Assembly (NCBI GenBank): GCA_900553515.1
Contig: USDN01000029.1
Location: forward strand, 1 to 32,795
Length of the DNA: 32,795 bases
Source: an uncultured Blautia sp.
Lineage (GTDB): Bacteria > Bacillota > Clostridia > Lachnospirales > Lachnospiraceae
Direction: 5' to 3'
Both the position numbers and the translations under genes were made by a program. Below are positions 6,591 through 15,345 of this stretch, piece by piece. Numbering within the stretch: the first letter of the stretch is position 1; each line of letters begins with the position of its first letter. Under the pieces are notes generated by a model. It did no database searches, was not told where the DNA came from, and worked only from the letters and a program-made list of their open reading frames with translations.

Positions 6591-7754
6591 ATGAGTGAAG
6601 TGCTGAAAAGGATATTCGGTCCGATGTCTCCGGAGCAGGAGGAAAGATATGCTTTATTTTGTGGTCAGCGAATCCTGAAATATAACAGATATTTTCTGTT
6701 TATGATTGCAGGAATACAGATTTATAATATAGGATATGCACTGGTGTATACGAAGGGAAAGCTTCACACAACTGCCAGTCGTGTGTATTTTACGTTATAT
6801 ATGATTTTACTGCTGACAACAGTGGCTGGAATATTTTTGATTCGTTATATAAAAAATCATTCTGAGAAGTATGCAGGAAAGGCATTGGATTTCCAAAGAT
6901 TATTTGCTGTTTTTCTTATTGTCTGGAGTGCTGTTGTTACAATTTATGATCAGAGAGTCTCTAAGAATATTAGTGTCTATCTGATCGTAACACTTACAAC
7001 AGCTATTGTTGTTTATTTTACTCCTGTACAGACAATGGTTTTGTATGGGGGGATTCTGATCCTGATGTATTTTATGCTTCCTGTATTTCAGAAAATTCCC
7101 ACAGACAATTACGGTAACTATGTGAATATTACTATTATGACCATAATGGCGATCTTTATCTGTGTTTATCGGAATGTCCTGGAAAGACAGAGATATTTTG
7201 ATCAGGAAACAATTATGGAACAGAATCGTCTTTTGCTTGATTATGCTACCAGAGATGCTCTTACAAGATTGAGAAACCGCAGGTTTCTGGAGGAAAAAGC
7301 AGAGGATCTGTATCAGCAGTGTGTAACGGAAGATCAGCCTATGACGATTATGATGATTGATATAGATCATTTTAAACACTATAATGATACATATGGACAT
7401 CAGCAGGGGGATGAATGCCTGCGCCGCGTGGCATGGAGGCTGGAACAGGAACTGGATCTCAAAAGAGAATACATGATCCGCTATGGAGGAGAAGAATTTC
7501 TTTATATAGGAATTGGGGTGGATAAAAATTCCGGAATAAAAAAAGGAAACTGCTTTAATCAGGTGATTAGGGATCTTGTGATTGGGTTTTCTGATGAGGA
7601 TTCCTGCAGTGTTACAGTCAGTATTGGGATATATACGGGATATCCTGCACAGGGACAGTCTTGGAAAACATATATTTCCTGTGCGGATCAGGCTCTTTAT
7701 CAGGCAAAAAATACGGGAAGAGATAAATGCGTGATGATAGATGATGTAAAATAA
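6591..7754 (+). CDS. Membrane-bound GGDEF diguanylate cyclase
   Basis: A 387-residue enzyme that should condense two GTP into cyclic di-GMP at the inner face of the membrane. Residues about 30-195 contain five or six hydrophobic stretches (for example YFLFMIAGIQIY, LYMILLLTTVAGIFLI and LFAVFLIVWSAVV), so the N-terminus is a multi-spanning sensor of unknown ligand. The GGDEF domain covers about 215-385: DALTRLRNRRF opens it, DIDHFKHYNDTYGHQQGD holds the metal site, and the catalytic loop RYGGEEF has Gly299-Gly300-Glu301-Glu302-Phe303. The inhibitory RxxD site expected just upstream is absent (the equivalent stretch is LKRE), so product feedback may be lacking. The ribosome site is GAGGAG before ATG. 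It is transcribed alone, between the divergent CAP gene and a terminator. Confidence 0.92.
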   Translation: MSEVLKRIFGPMSPEQEERYALFCGQRILKYNRYFLFMIAGIQIYNIGYALVYTKGKLHTTASRVYFTLYMILLLTTVAGIFLIRYIKNHSEKYAGKALDFQRLFAVFLIVWSAVVTIYDQRVSKNISVYLIVTLTTAIVVYFTPVQTMVLYGGILILMYFMLPVFQKIPTDNYGNYVNITIMTIMAIFICVYRNVLERQRYFDQETIMEQNRLLLDYATRDALTRLRNRRFLEEKAEDLYQQCVTEDQPMTIMMIDIDHFKHYNDTYGHQQGDECLRRVAWRLEQELDLKREYMIRYGGEEFLYIGIGVDKNSGIKKGNCFNQVIRDLVIGFSDEDSCSVTVSIGIYTGYPAQGQSWKTYISCADQALYQAKNTGRDKCVMIDDVK

Positions 7755-7765
7755 AGAAAATAAAA

Positions 7766-7801
7766 AATCCTGACTGCAATGGCTGCAGCCGGGATTCTTT
7801 T
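7766..7801. terminator. Bidirectional terminator between cyclase and activase fusion
   Basis: 13-base arms (7766-7778 and 7784-7796) pair with one mismatch and one G-U around a 5-base loop. CTTTTG follows on the plus side and an A-rich run precedes, giving TTTTATTTTC on the minus strand. It serves both convergent genes. Confidence 0.75.
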
Positions 7802-7817
7802 GTTAGAAATATTGAAG

Positions 7818-10800
7818 TTATTCTTTTTTATCTAAATTTTTCATTGCTGTGGACAGCATCAGCTTGATCCGGTTCAGCTGGTTTACTTCACTTGCTCCGG
7901 GATCGTAGTCAATGGCTACGATATTGGCGCCCGGATGGGTACGGCGTATCTCCTTGATTACGCCCTTGCCTACGATATGGTTGGGCAGGCATCCGAAAGG
8001 CTGGATGCAGACGATATTTGGCACTCCGCCTTTGATCAGCTCCAGCATTTCTCCTGTAAGGAACCACCCTTCTCCGGTCTGATTGCCTGGAGAGACGATC
8101 GGCTCAGCCATTCTGGCAAGATCACGGATGTCTGCCGCAGGTGAAAAATGACGGCTCTGTTCCAGTGCTTCATTGGCTGCTTTTCTCAGCCAGTCAATGG
8201 CCTTGATTCCCCAGTTGGCAACATCGGCTTTGGATTTTTTGAAGCCAAGGTACTCCGATTTAAAATTCTGATTGAAGAAGCAGTAGCTGATGAAATCAAT
8301 AAGATCCGGGCAGACCGCTTCAGCGCCTTCTTCCTCCAGAAGCTCTGCAAGATGGTTGTTGGCAGCAGGAAGGAACTTGACAAGGATTTCTCCTACAATT
8401 CCCACGCGGGGTTTGCGCTGACCGGTAATAGGGATCATATCAAAATCATGGACCATTTCTCTGCACAGCTTTTTAAAGTGTACGTGACTGACGCTTCCGC
8501 TCTGGATAAAGGCAATGGCTCTCTGTTCCCAGATTTTATGCTTCCGGTTTACAATTCCCTTTTCCTGTTCGTAAGGACGCATACGGTAAACGCATTTCAT
8601 CAGGATATCTCCAAATACAGCGCCGTAGCAGATCTTTTTCACAAGAGGAAGCGTAAGCTTAAAACCGGGATTGCTTTCCAGTCCGCTTAAATTCAGAGAA
8701 ATTACAGGGATCTGTTCCATTCCGGCTTTTTTCAGGGCACGGCGGATAAAAGCAATGTAGTTGGAGGCACGGCAGCCGCCGCCGGTCTGGCTCATAATTA
8801 CCGCTGTTTTGTTCAGGTCATACCTGCCGGATAACAATGCGTCCATGATCTGTCCGACAACAATCAGGGATGGGTAGCAGGCGTCATTATTGACATATTT
8901 CAGTCCCACGTCCACAGCTTCTCTGTTGTCGCTTGGCAGCACTTCAAAATTATAGCCACAGGTATTAAAAGCGGCCTGAATGATATTAAAATGGAATGGA
9001 GACATCTGTGGGCAGAGGATGGTGTAATCCTTTTTCATTTCTCTGGTAAAAACAACTTTTTCTATAGAAGCTGGCTGGATCTCTCGTTTTTTGTGCTGCT
9101 TTTCCTTGGCGCGAAGAGCAGCCAGAAGGGAGCGGATACGGATACGGGCAGCTCCAAGATTGTTTACCTCATCAATCTTCAGACAGGTATAGATCTTGCC
9201 GCTTCCATCCAGAATCTCATATACCTCATCTGTAGTAACTGCGTCCAGACCGCATCCGAAGGAATTCAGCTGGATCAGATCCAGATCCTCCCGTGTTTTT
9301 ACAAAGCTCGCAGCTGCATAAAGACGAGAATGGTACATCCATTGGTCGTTGACGCGGATAGGCCGCTCAATTTTTGCCAGATGGGAGATGGAATCTTCTG
9401 TAAGGACCGCCAGACCGTAGCTGTTAATCAGATCCGGGATCCCGTGGTGGATTTCCGGATCGATATGGTAGGGGCGGCCTGCAAGGACAATTCCCCGGCG
9501 TCCTGTTTCCTTAAGGTAGGCGAGAGTTTCTTCGCCTTTTTTCTCGATGTCGCTTCTTGCGGCAGAAAGCTCTTCCCAGGCCGCATGGGCAGCCTCATGT
9601 ACCTCTTTTGCAGGAAGTTCCGGAAATACCTGTACAAGACGGTCAGTCAGAACCGCTTCCGAAGTAAAGGCCAGGAAAGGATTACGGAAATCAATATCCG
9701 GGTCATGGAGTTCATCCACATTGTTTTTGATATTTTCTGCATAGGAGGTAACGATAGGGCAGTTATAGTGGTTTACCGCATCTGGAAATTCATTTCTTTC
9801 ATAAGGGATGCAGGGATAAAAAATAAATTTGATCCCCTTTTTCAAAAGCCAGGTCACATGTCCGTGAACCATTTTTGCAGGATAACATTCTGATTCGCTG
9901 GGGATGGATTCAATTCCCAGTTCATAGATCTTCCTGGTAGATGTAGGAGAAAGCACCACTTCGTAGTTCAGTTTTGTGAAGAAGGTGAACCAGAAGGGAT
10001 AGTTCTCAAACATGTTCAGTACCCGGGGAATTCCGACCTTCCCACGGGAGGCCCGGTCAGGGGAAAGCGGTTCATAAGAGAAAATTCTCTTATACTTGTA
10101 TTCATACAGGTTTGGTACATGATCTTTATTTTTTTCTTTGCCAATGCCTCGCTCACAACGGTTTCCGCTGACAAACTGACGGCCGCCGCTGAACTTGTTG
10201 ATGGTAAGGCGGCAGTTGTTGGTACAGCCGCGGCAGTTTGCCATGGAGGTACTGTATTTCAGGGCGTTGATCTTGTCAATAGAGAGCATGGAGGTCTCTT
10301 TGCCTTCTTCGTATCTTTCTCTGGCAATCAGCGCTGCGCCAAAGGCGCCCATGATCCCGGCAATGTCAGGACGGATTGCCTGACAGTTGGCAATCTTTTC
10401 AAAACTTCTCAGAACTGCGTCATTATAAAAGGTTCCGCCCTGAACGACAATGTGTTTTCCAAGTTCAGAGGCATCAGAAACCTTGATTACCTTGTAGAGC
10501 GCATTTTTGATTACGGAGTAAGCCAGTCCGGCGGAAATGTCGGAAACCTCTGCTCCTTCTTTCTGAGCCTGTTTTACCTTGGAATTCATAAAGACCGTAC
10601 ATCTTGTACCAAGATCGATGGGATGTTCGGCAAAAAGAGCAGCTTTTGCAAAATCCTGCACGCTGTAGTTCAGAGACTTTGCAAAGGTTTCGATAAAGGA
10701 CCCGCAGCCGGAGGAGCAGGCCTCATTGAGCTGAACACTGTCTACGGTCTGATTTTTGATCTTGATGCATTTCATATCCTGACCGCCGATATCCAGAATG

Positions 10801-12047
10801 CAGTCTACTTCCGGATCAAAGAATGCGGCGGCATAGTAGTGGGAAACCGTTTCTACCTCCCCCTCATCCAGAAGGAGGGCTGCCTTGATCAGAGCCTCGC
10901 CGTAGCCTGTGGAACATGCATAGGCAATATGGGCGCCTTCCGGCATCTGAGAATAAATTTCCTGGATGGAACGAATGGCAGTTTTTAGAGGACTTCCGTT
11001 ATTGCTGCTGTAAAAGGAATAAAGGAGACTGCCGTCTTCCCCTACAAGGGCTGTTTTTGTAGTCGTGCTTCCTGCATCAATGCCCAGATAACAGTTTCCC
11101 TGATAAGAAGAAAGATCTCCGGTAGAAACCTTATAGGAACTCTGACGCTGTGCAAATTCCCGGTAGTCTTCCTGTGAGGAAAAAAGAGGTTCCATACGTT
11201 CCACCTCAAAGTCCAGAGTAATGGAATTACGGAGTCGGTCTTTCAGGTCTGTAAGAGAGACGGAAACCTCTTCTTTGGCATTCAGTGCAGATCCGATCGC
11301 TGCAAAAAGATGAGAATTTTCCGGGACAATGGTATGCTCCCCGTCCAGTTTCAGTGTACGGATAAAGGCTGCCTTCAGTTCGGACAGAAAATGGAGAGGG
11401 CCTCCAAGGAACGCCACATGTCCCCGGATGGGCTTTCCACAGGCAAGACCGGAAATGGTCTGGTTTACTACTGCCTGAAAAATAGAGGCAGAAAGATCTT
11501 CCTTTGTGGCGCCTTCATTAATCAGCGGCTGGATGTCTGTTTTGGCAAAAACACCGCAGCGGGCGGCAATGGGATAAAGAGCTTTGTAATTTTTAGCATA
11601 TTCATTCAGACCCGGAGCGTCAGTCTGCAGAAGGGATGCCATCTGATCGATAAAGGATCCGGTTCCTCCTGCGCAGATCCCGTTCATACGCTGTTCGATA
11701 TTTCCGTCTTCAAAATAAATGATTTTGGCATCTTCACCGCCCAGTTCTATGGCAACATCGGTCTGTGGGGCGATTTTCTGAAGAGAGGAGGAAACGGCGA
11801 TTACTTCCTGAACAAAAGGAATTTCCAGATGGTTGGCAAGGGTCAGACCTCCGGATCCGGTAATCACCGGATGGAGTGTAAGTTCACCAAGCTTCTGGTA
11901 TGCTTTCTGGAGGAGATCAGCGAGAGTTTCCTGTATATTGGCAAAGTGTCTCTCGTAGTCGGCAAACAGCAGGGTGTCTTTTTCATCAAGAATCGCGATC
12001 TTTACGGTAGTAGATCCGATATCAATTCCCAATGTATATGTACTCAT
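7818..12047 (-). CDS. Two-ATPase BadF/BadG/BcrA/BcrD-type activase fused to dehydratase-like (double-cubane?) domains
   Basis: A 1409-residue cytoplasmic iron-sulfur protein, the usual length for this family in Clostridia. Two ASKHA-type ATPase domains come first: GIDIGSTTVK (7-16) with GGEDAK and Cys125 in GICAGGTGSFID, and LGIDAGSTTTK (321-331) with GGQDMK and Cys444/Cys448 in ACSSGCGSFIE. In 2-hydroxyacyl-CoA dehydratase activators the equivalent Cys binds a [4Fe-4S] cluster bridging a dimer. A Cys set follows (605, 608, 612, 631: NCRGCTNNC then GNRC). Residues about 665-890 match the DUF2229 activase-associated region, and about 1020-1400 resemble the dehydratase D/double-cubane component, with Cys in DACYPSLIV, TGGGCRASN and PFGCLPN. 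Probable role: ATP-driven release of very low-potential electrons to an unknown acceptor. The AGGAGG site is 14 bases from the ATG, an unusually long spacer. It is monocistronic; no CoA-transferase or separate dehydratase subunits lie nearby. Confidence 0.88.
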   Translation of the reverse strand: MSTYTLGIDIGSTTVKIAILDEKDTLLFADYERHFANIQETLADLLQKAYQKLGELTLHPVITGSGGLTLANHLEIPFVQEVIAVSSSLQKIAPQTDVAIELGGEDAKIIYFEDGNIEQRMNGICAGGTGSFIDQMASLLQTDAPGLNEYAKNYKALYPIAARCGVFAKTDIQPLINEGATKEDLSASIFQAVVNQTISGLACGKPIRGHVAFLGGPLHFLSELKAAFIRTLKLDGEHTIVPENSHLFAAIGSALNAKEEVSVSLTDLKDRLRNSITLDFEVERMEPLFSSQEDYREFAQRQSSYKVSTGDLSSYQGNCYLGIDAGSTTTKTALVGEDGSLLYSFYSSNNGSPLKTAIRSIQEIYSQMPEGAHIAYACSTGYGEALIKAALLLDEGEVETVSHYYAAAFFDPEVDCILDIGGQDMKCIKIKNQTVDSVQLNEACSSGCGSFIETFAKSLNYSVQDFAKAALFAEHPIDLGTRCTVFMNSKVKQAQKEGAEVSDISAGLAYSVIKNALYKVIKVSDASELGKHIVVQGGTFYNDAVLRSFEKIANCQAIRPDIAGIMGAFGAALIARERYEEGKETSMLSIDKINALKYSTSMANCRGCTNNCRLTINKFSGGRQFVSGNRCERGIGKEKNKDHVPNLYEYKYKRIFSYEPLSPDRASRGKVGIPRVLNMFENYPFWFTFFTKLNYEVVLSPTSTRKIYELGIESIPSESECYPAKMVHGHVTWLLKKGIKFIFYPCIPYERNEFPDAVNHYNCPIVTSYAENIKNNVDELHDPDIDFRNPFLAFTSEAVLTDRLVQVFPELPAKEVHEAAHAAWEELSAARSDIEKKGEETLAYLKETGRRGIVLAGRPYHIDPEIHHGIPDLINSYGLAVLTEDSISHLAKIERPIRVNDQWMYHSRLYAAASFVKTREDLDLIQLNSFGCGLDAVTTDEVYEILDGSGKIYTCLKIDEVNNLGAARIRIRSLLAALRAKEKQHKKREIQPASIEKVVFTREMKKDYTILCPQMSPFHFNIIQAAFNTCGYNFEVLPSDNREAVDVGLKYVNNDACYPSLIVVGQIMDALLSGRYDLNKTAVIMSQTGGGCRASNYIAFIRRALKKAGMEQIPVISLNLSGLESNPGFKLTLPLVKKICYGAVFGDILMKCVYRMRPYEQEKGIVNRKHKIWEQRAIAFIQSGSVSHVHFKKLCREMVHDFDMIPITGQRKPRVGIVGEILVKFLPAANNHLAELLEEEGAEAVCPDLIDFISYCFFNQNFKSEYLGFKKSKADVANWGIKAIDWLRKAANEALEQSRHFSPAADIRDLARMAEPIVSPGNQTGEGWFLTGEMLELIKGGVPNIVCIQPFGCLPNHIVGKGVIKEIRRTHPGANIVAIDYDPGASEVNQLNRIKLMLSTAMKNLDKKE

Positions 12048-12143
12048 AAAGTGTGAATCAGCCTCCTAATCTTGTATCAGTTTCGTTGTATTGTATGTAT
12101 TCTTTCTTATTAAAAGTATGTCAAAACATAAAGATTCCGTAAC

Positions 12144-12172
12144 ATTATACGACAAAGTTTTTAAAATGACAA
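12144..12172 (-). promoter_or_regulatory. Promoter of the activase fusion gene
   Basis: On the minus strand, TTGTCA (complement of 12167-12172), exactly 17 bases, TATAAT (complement of 12144-12149). This is a near-consensus sigma-A promoter with a start near 12137 and a 5' leader of about 90 bases. Confidence 0.75.
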
Positions 12173-12303
12173 TGCACAACTTTCACAATTTGTAAGGGAA
12201 AAATAAGGAAGAAAATCAGAATATGGATGAAAAAAATCAAATTTATTTTATGAAAGAAAAACGGGAAGGCGTCTGTGAGAAGTGAAAATCCCTTTCCGGA
12301 TGC

Positions 12304-12332
12304 TTTACATTTGGCAAAATTCCAGTTATACT
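12304..12332 (+). promoter_or_regulatory. Promoter of tgt
   Basis: TTTACA (12304-12309), 17 bases, TATACT (12327-12332). Transcription would begin near 12339, which rules out any translation start before that point and supports the ATG at 12365. Confidence 0.7.
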
Positions 12333-12364
12333 GGAGTACAAATGAATTTCAGAGAGGGAAAAAT

Positions 12365-13501
12365 ATGGCAGAATATAAATTACTGAAAACAGAGGGGCGT
12401 GCCAAGAGAGCGGAGTTCCATACGGTCCACGGTACCATCCAGACTCCTGTATTTATGAACGTGGGAACGATTGGAGCCATCAAAGGAGCAGTTTCTACCA
12501 TGGATCTTCATGAGATCGGTACTCAGGTAGAACTTTCCAATACCTACCATCTTCATGTACGTCCGGGAGATAAGGTGGTGAAACAACTGGGAGGACTTCA
12601 TAAATTTATGGTGTGGGATAAGCCTATCCTTACCGATTCCGGTGGGTTTCAGGTTTTTTCTCTGGCAAAGCTCCGCAAGATCAAAGAGGAAGGGGTACAT
12701 TTCCAGTCCCACATTGACGGACATAAGATCTTTATGGGACCGGAGGAAAGCATGCAGATCCAGTCGAACCTTGCTTCTACCATCGCAATGGCCTTTGACG
12801 AATGTCCAAGCAGTGTGGCGGACCGGGATTATGTGCAGAAGTCTGTAGAACGAACTACCCGCTGGCTTGCCCGGTGCAAAAAAGAGATGGAGCGGCTGAA
12901 CAGTCTGCCGGATACCATTAATAAAAATCAGCTTCTTTTTGGCATCAACCAGGGCGCCATTTATGAGGATATCCGTATCCAGCATGCCAAAGAGATCGCA
13001 AAAATGGATCTGGACGGCTATGCGGTGGGAGGACTTGCAGTAGGAGAAACCCATGAGGAAATGTATCGGATCCTGGATGCAGTGGTGCCTTACCTGCCGC
13101 AGGATAAACCGACATATCTGATGGGTGTGGGAACCCCGGCCAATATTCTGGAAGGAGTAGAACGTGGCGTGGATTTCTTTGACTGCGTATACCCCAGCAG
13201 AAACGGACGCCACGGTCATGTGTATACCAACCATGGGAAGATGAACATGTTCAACGCCAAATACGAACTGGACACCAGACCTATTGAGGAGGGATGCCAG
13301 TGTCCTGCCTGCCGTCATTACAGCAGAGCCTATATCCGACATCTTCTGAAAGCAAAAGAGATGCTGGGAATGCGCCTTTGTGTGCTTCATAATCTCTATT
13401 TCTACAATCATATGATGGAAGAGATCAGAGACGCCCTGGATGCAGGAAATTTTGCAGAATATAAGAAGATGCGTCTGGAAGGCTTCCAGAGGGGTGAATA
13501 A
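12365..13501 (+). CDS. tgt: tRNA-guanine transglycosylase (queuine tRNA-ribosyltransferase)
   Basis: A 378-residue enzyme that swaps guanine-34 in GUN anticodons for the queuosine precursor (preQ1 in bacteria). The TIM-barrel motifs are complete: Asp91 in LTDSGGFQVFSL (base recognition), YAVGGLAVGE, and the nucleophile Asp273 in DFFDCVYPSRNGRHG. The zinc site is Cys311, Cys313, Cys316 (CQCPAC) and His342 (VLHNLYFY). The start at 12365 (MAEYKLLK) follows an AGAGGG ribosome site and the promoter above; an upstream in-frame ATG at 12275 lies before the predicted transcription start and would add 30 residues with no family match. It sits upstream of yajC, an order often seen in bacteria where tgt, yajC and secDF are linked; here secDF do not follow. 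Confidence 0.97.
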   Translation: MAEYKLLKTEGRAKRAEFHTVHGTIQTPVFMNVGTIGAIKGAVSTMDLHEIGTQVELSNTYHLHVRPGDKVVKQLGGLHKFMVWDKPILTDSGGFQVFSLAKLRKIKEEGVHFQSHIDGHKIFMGPEESMQIQSNLASTIAMAFDECPSSVADRDYVQKSVERTTRWLARCKKEMERLNSLPDTINKNQLLFGINQGAIYEDIRIQHAKEIAKMDLDGYAVGGLAVGETHEEMYRILDAVVPYLPQDKPTYLMGVGTPANILEGVERGVDFFDCVYPSRNGRHGHVYTNHGKMNMFNAKYELDTRPIEEGCQCPACRHYSRAYIRHLLKAKEMLGMRLCVLHNLYFYNHMMEEIRDALDAGNFAEYKKMRLEGFQRGE

Positions 13502-13545
13502 ATTGTGAAAAAATTGCGCAAGCGCAGAAAAAACCATAAAAACAC

Positions 13546-13574
13546 TTGAACAAAATTCTATTTTTGTGTATGAT
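13546..13574 (+). promoter_or_regulatory. Promoter of yajC
   Basis: TTGAAC (13546-13551), 17 bases, TATGAT (13569-13574). The leader of about 48 bases contains AGGAAAC three times (13595, 13609, 13619), the last overlapping the ribosome site. It shows that yajC does not depend on read-through from tgt. Confidence 0.65.
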
Positions 13575-13628
13575 GGGTTATAATGCCTGCGGGCAGGAAA
13601 CGACAGCTAGGAAACAGGAGGAAACAAA

Positions 13629-13928
13629 ATGGAAGCAAATGGAGCTGCAAGTATGGGCATGATGATCATATGGATGGTACTGATCTTTGGTATCATGTAC
13701 TTCCTGATGATCCGTCCTCAGAAAAAAGAGCAGAAAAGAATTCAGACCATGCTGAACAACATGGAAGTAGGCGACAGTGTTGTTACAACAAGCGGATTTT
13801 ACGGTGTAGTGATCGATATGACAGAAGAAGACGTGATCGTAGAATTCGGAAACAACAAAAACTGCCGTATCCCTATGAGAAAACAGGCGATCGCAGAAGT
13901 TGAGAAAGCGGAACAGGCTGCTCAGTAA
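13629..13928 (+). CDS. yajC: Preprotein translocase subunit YajC
   Basis: A 99-residue single-span membrane protein that associates with SecDF and the SecYEG translocon. A hydrophobic helix covers about residues 8-28 (MGMMIIWMVLIFGIMYFLM) and is followed at once by the family hallmark IRPQKKEQK. The cytoplasmic part then has the KOW/SH3-like pattern MLNNMEVGDSVVTTSGFYG and VIVEFG. Length is typical. AGGAGG lies 7 bases before ATG. It has its own promoter and terminator, so it is a monocistronic unit between tgt and the leuB operon. Confidence 0.95.
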   Translation: MEANGAASMGMMIIWMVLIFGIMYFLMIRPQKKEQKRIQTMLNNMEVGDSVVTTSGFYGVVIDMTEEDVIVEFGNNKNCRIPMRKQAIAEVEKAEQAAQ

Positions 13929-13942
13929 TGAATGAAAGATAG

Positions 13943-13971
13943 GTGCTGCATATGCAGCACTTATTTTTTTT
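13943..13971 (+). terminator. Terminator after yajC
   Basis: A perfect GTGCTGCATATGCAGCAC palindrome (7-bp stem, ATAT loop; 13943-13960) followed by TTATTTTTTTT. Confidence 0.9.
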
Positions 13972-14103
13972 GTACAACACCGCTTGGTTCAAAAAAATAG
14001 AAAATTATATGAAAAAAACCTGAAAACAGAGGAAGCTGAAGAGATATAGTCAGAATGACGTACGTTTGGCTGTCAACAGCATACAATTTTTCACTTTAAC
14101 AGG

Positions 14104-14132
14104 TTGAAATCTTTCGCAAAGTGCGTTATTAT
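14104..14132 (+). promoter_or_regulatory. Promoter of the leuB-ilvD-ilvB-serC-serA operon
   Basis: TTGAAA (14104-14109), 17 bases, TATTAT (14127-14132). The leader to the leuB ATG is about 55 bases, too short for a T-box or leader-peptide attenuator, and neither is seen in the 130 bases upstream of the promoter. Control is therefore more likely by a DNA-binding regulator than by attenuation. Confidence 0.7.
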
Positions 14133-14194
14133 AGTAACAATCCAATTTGAAAGGAATCTGCGGGGTGTTTTCCTGCAGAAAGAGGAAAAAGAAA

Positions 14195-15277
14195 ATGGAA
14201 TATAAGATCGCATTGATTCCCGGTGACGGGATCGGACCGGAAATCGTGAGAGAGGCCAGAAAAGTTCTGGATGCCGTCAGCGCCAGATTCGGTCATACAT
14301 TTAGTTATTCAGAAGTTCTTCTTGGGGGCGCATCTATTGATGTACACGGCGTTCCGCTTACGGAGGAGGCTGTGGACACAGCCAAAGCATCTGATGCAGT
14401 TCTGATGGGCTCTATTGGAGGGGATGCAAAGACTTCTCCCTGGTATCAGCTGGAACCATCCAAACGTCCGGAAGCAGGACTTCTGGCTATCCGTAAGGCA
14501 CTGAACCTTTTTGCAAATCTTCGGCCCGCTTATCTCTATCAGGAGCTGAAAGGGGCGTGTCCTCTGAAGGAAGAGATCATAGGGGAAGGATTTGATATGA
14601 TCATTGTCAGAGAACTGACAGGCGGTCTTTATTTTGGAGAACGTAAAACAACAGAGGAAAATGGCATAAAAACAGCAGTGGATACACTTTCCTATAATGA
14701 AAACGAAATCCGCCGTATTGCAGTAAAGGCTTTTGATATTGCCATGAAGAGAAAGGAAAAAGTTACAAGCGTGGATAAAGCTAATGTACTTGATTCCTCC
14801 CGTCTGTGGAGAAGTGTAGTGGAAAAAGTGGCAGAAGATTATCCGGAAGTAACGCTGGAACACATGCTGGTTGACAATTGTGCCATGCAGCTGGTACACG
14901 ATCCGGCACAGTTTGACGTGATCCTGACAGAAAATATGTTTGGCGACATTTTATCAGATGAGGCAAGTATGGTAACCGGATCCATTGGAATGTTGTCTTC
15001 GGCAAGTCTGAATGATACAAAATTCGGTCTTTATGAACCAAGTCATGGATCAGCTCCTGATATTGCAGGACAGAATAAGGCCAATCCGATCGCTACCATT
15101 CTTTCGGCAGCAATGATGCTCCGCTATTCTCTTGACCTTGATAAAGAGGCAGATGCAGTGGAAGCGGCAGTACAGAAAGTTCTGGCAGACGGCTGGCGTA
15201 CAGGAGATATCATGAGCGAAGGCTGCAGGCTCGCAGGTACGGAACAGATGGGCGACCTGATCGCAGCAGCAGTATAA
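14195..15277 (+). CDS. leuB: 3-isopropylmalate dehydrogenase
   Basis: A 360-residue NAD-dependent enzyme that oxidatively decarboxylates (2R,3S)-3-isopropylmalate in leucine synthesis. Family motifs run in order: IALIPGDGIGPEI at the N-terminus, LMGSIGGDAK, RELTGGLYFGE, VDKANVLDSSRLWR with the catalytic Lys, the metal-binding Asp-rich segment GDILSDEASMVTGSIGM, and the NAD loop EPSHGSAPDIAGQNKANP. Length is standard. The ATG at 14195 has GAGGA 8 bases upstream; an in-frame ATG at 14147 would add an unrelated 16-residue leader. It heads the amino-acid operon and lies 68 bases before ilvD; that spacer carries a short ACCGGCAG direct repeat but no terminator. The leuA and leuCD genes are not in the window. 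Confidence 0.97.
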   Translation: MEYKIALIPGDGIGPEIVREARKVLDAVSARFGHTFSYSEVLLGGASIDVHGVPLTEEAVDTAKASDAVLMGSIGGDAKTSPWYQLEPSKRPEAGLLAIRKALNLFANLRPAYLYQELKGACPLKEEIIGEGFDMIIVRELTGGLYFGERKTTEENGIKTAVDTLSYNENEIRRIAVKAFDIAMKRKEKVTSVDKANVLDSSRLWRSVVEKVAEDYPEVTLEHMLVDNCAMQLVHDPAQFDVILTENMFGDILSDEASMVTGSIGMLSSASLNDTKFGLYEPSHGSAPDIAGQNKANPIATILSAAMMLRYSLDLDKEADAVEAAVQKVLADGWRTGDIMSEGCRLAGTEQMGDLIAAAV

Positions 15278-15345
15278 AAACAGATTTACCGGCAGGCTGA
15301 CCGGATACCGGCAGAGGCCTTACAATACAGAAGGGAGAGACAAAA

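Larger units (their letters stand above)
12048..12364. other. Divergent intergenic region between activase fusion and tgt
   Basis: It holds the minus-strand leader (about 90 bases, with AGGAGG at 12062-12067 in complement) and promoter of the activase fusion, and the plus-strand promoter of tgt. A second possible minus-strand -35 (TTGACA, complement of 12117-12122) has only a weak -10 (AATACA) at 17 bases. I see no gene, riboswitch or long repeat in it. Confidence 0.6.

Noticed and set aside
13516..13534. TGCGC-AA-GCGCA hairpin with a T-run on the minus strand
   Set aside because: The loop is too small, the stem is short, and no minus-strand gene lies upstream that it could end.
13972..14103. 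Possible CodY box or T-box before the leuB operon
   Set aside because: The best CodY-like match (around AGAAAATTA) has about five mismatches in fifteen, and no T-box core (GGTACCGCG-type) or specifier stem is visible.
15284..15318. ACCGGCAG direct repeats between leuB and ilvD
   Set aside because: Only two copies, no T-run and no stable symmetrical stem; probably plain spacer.
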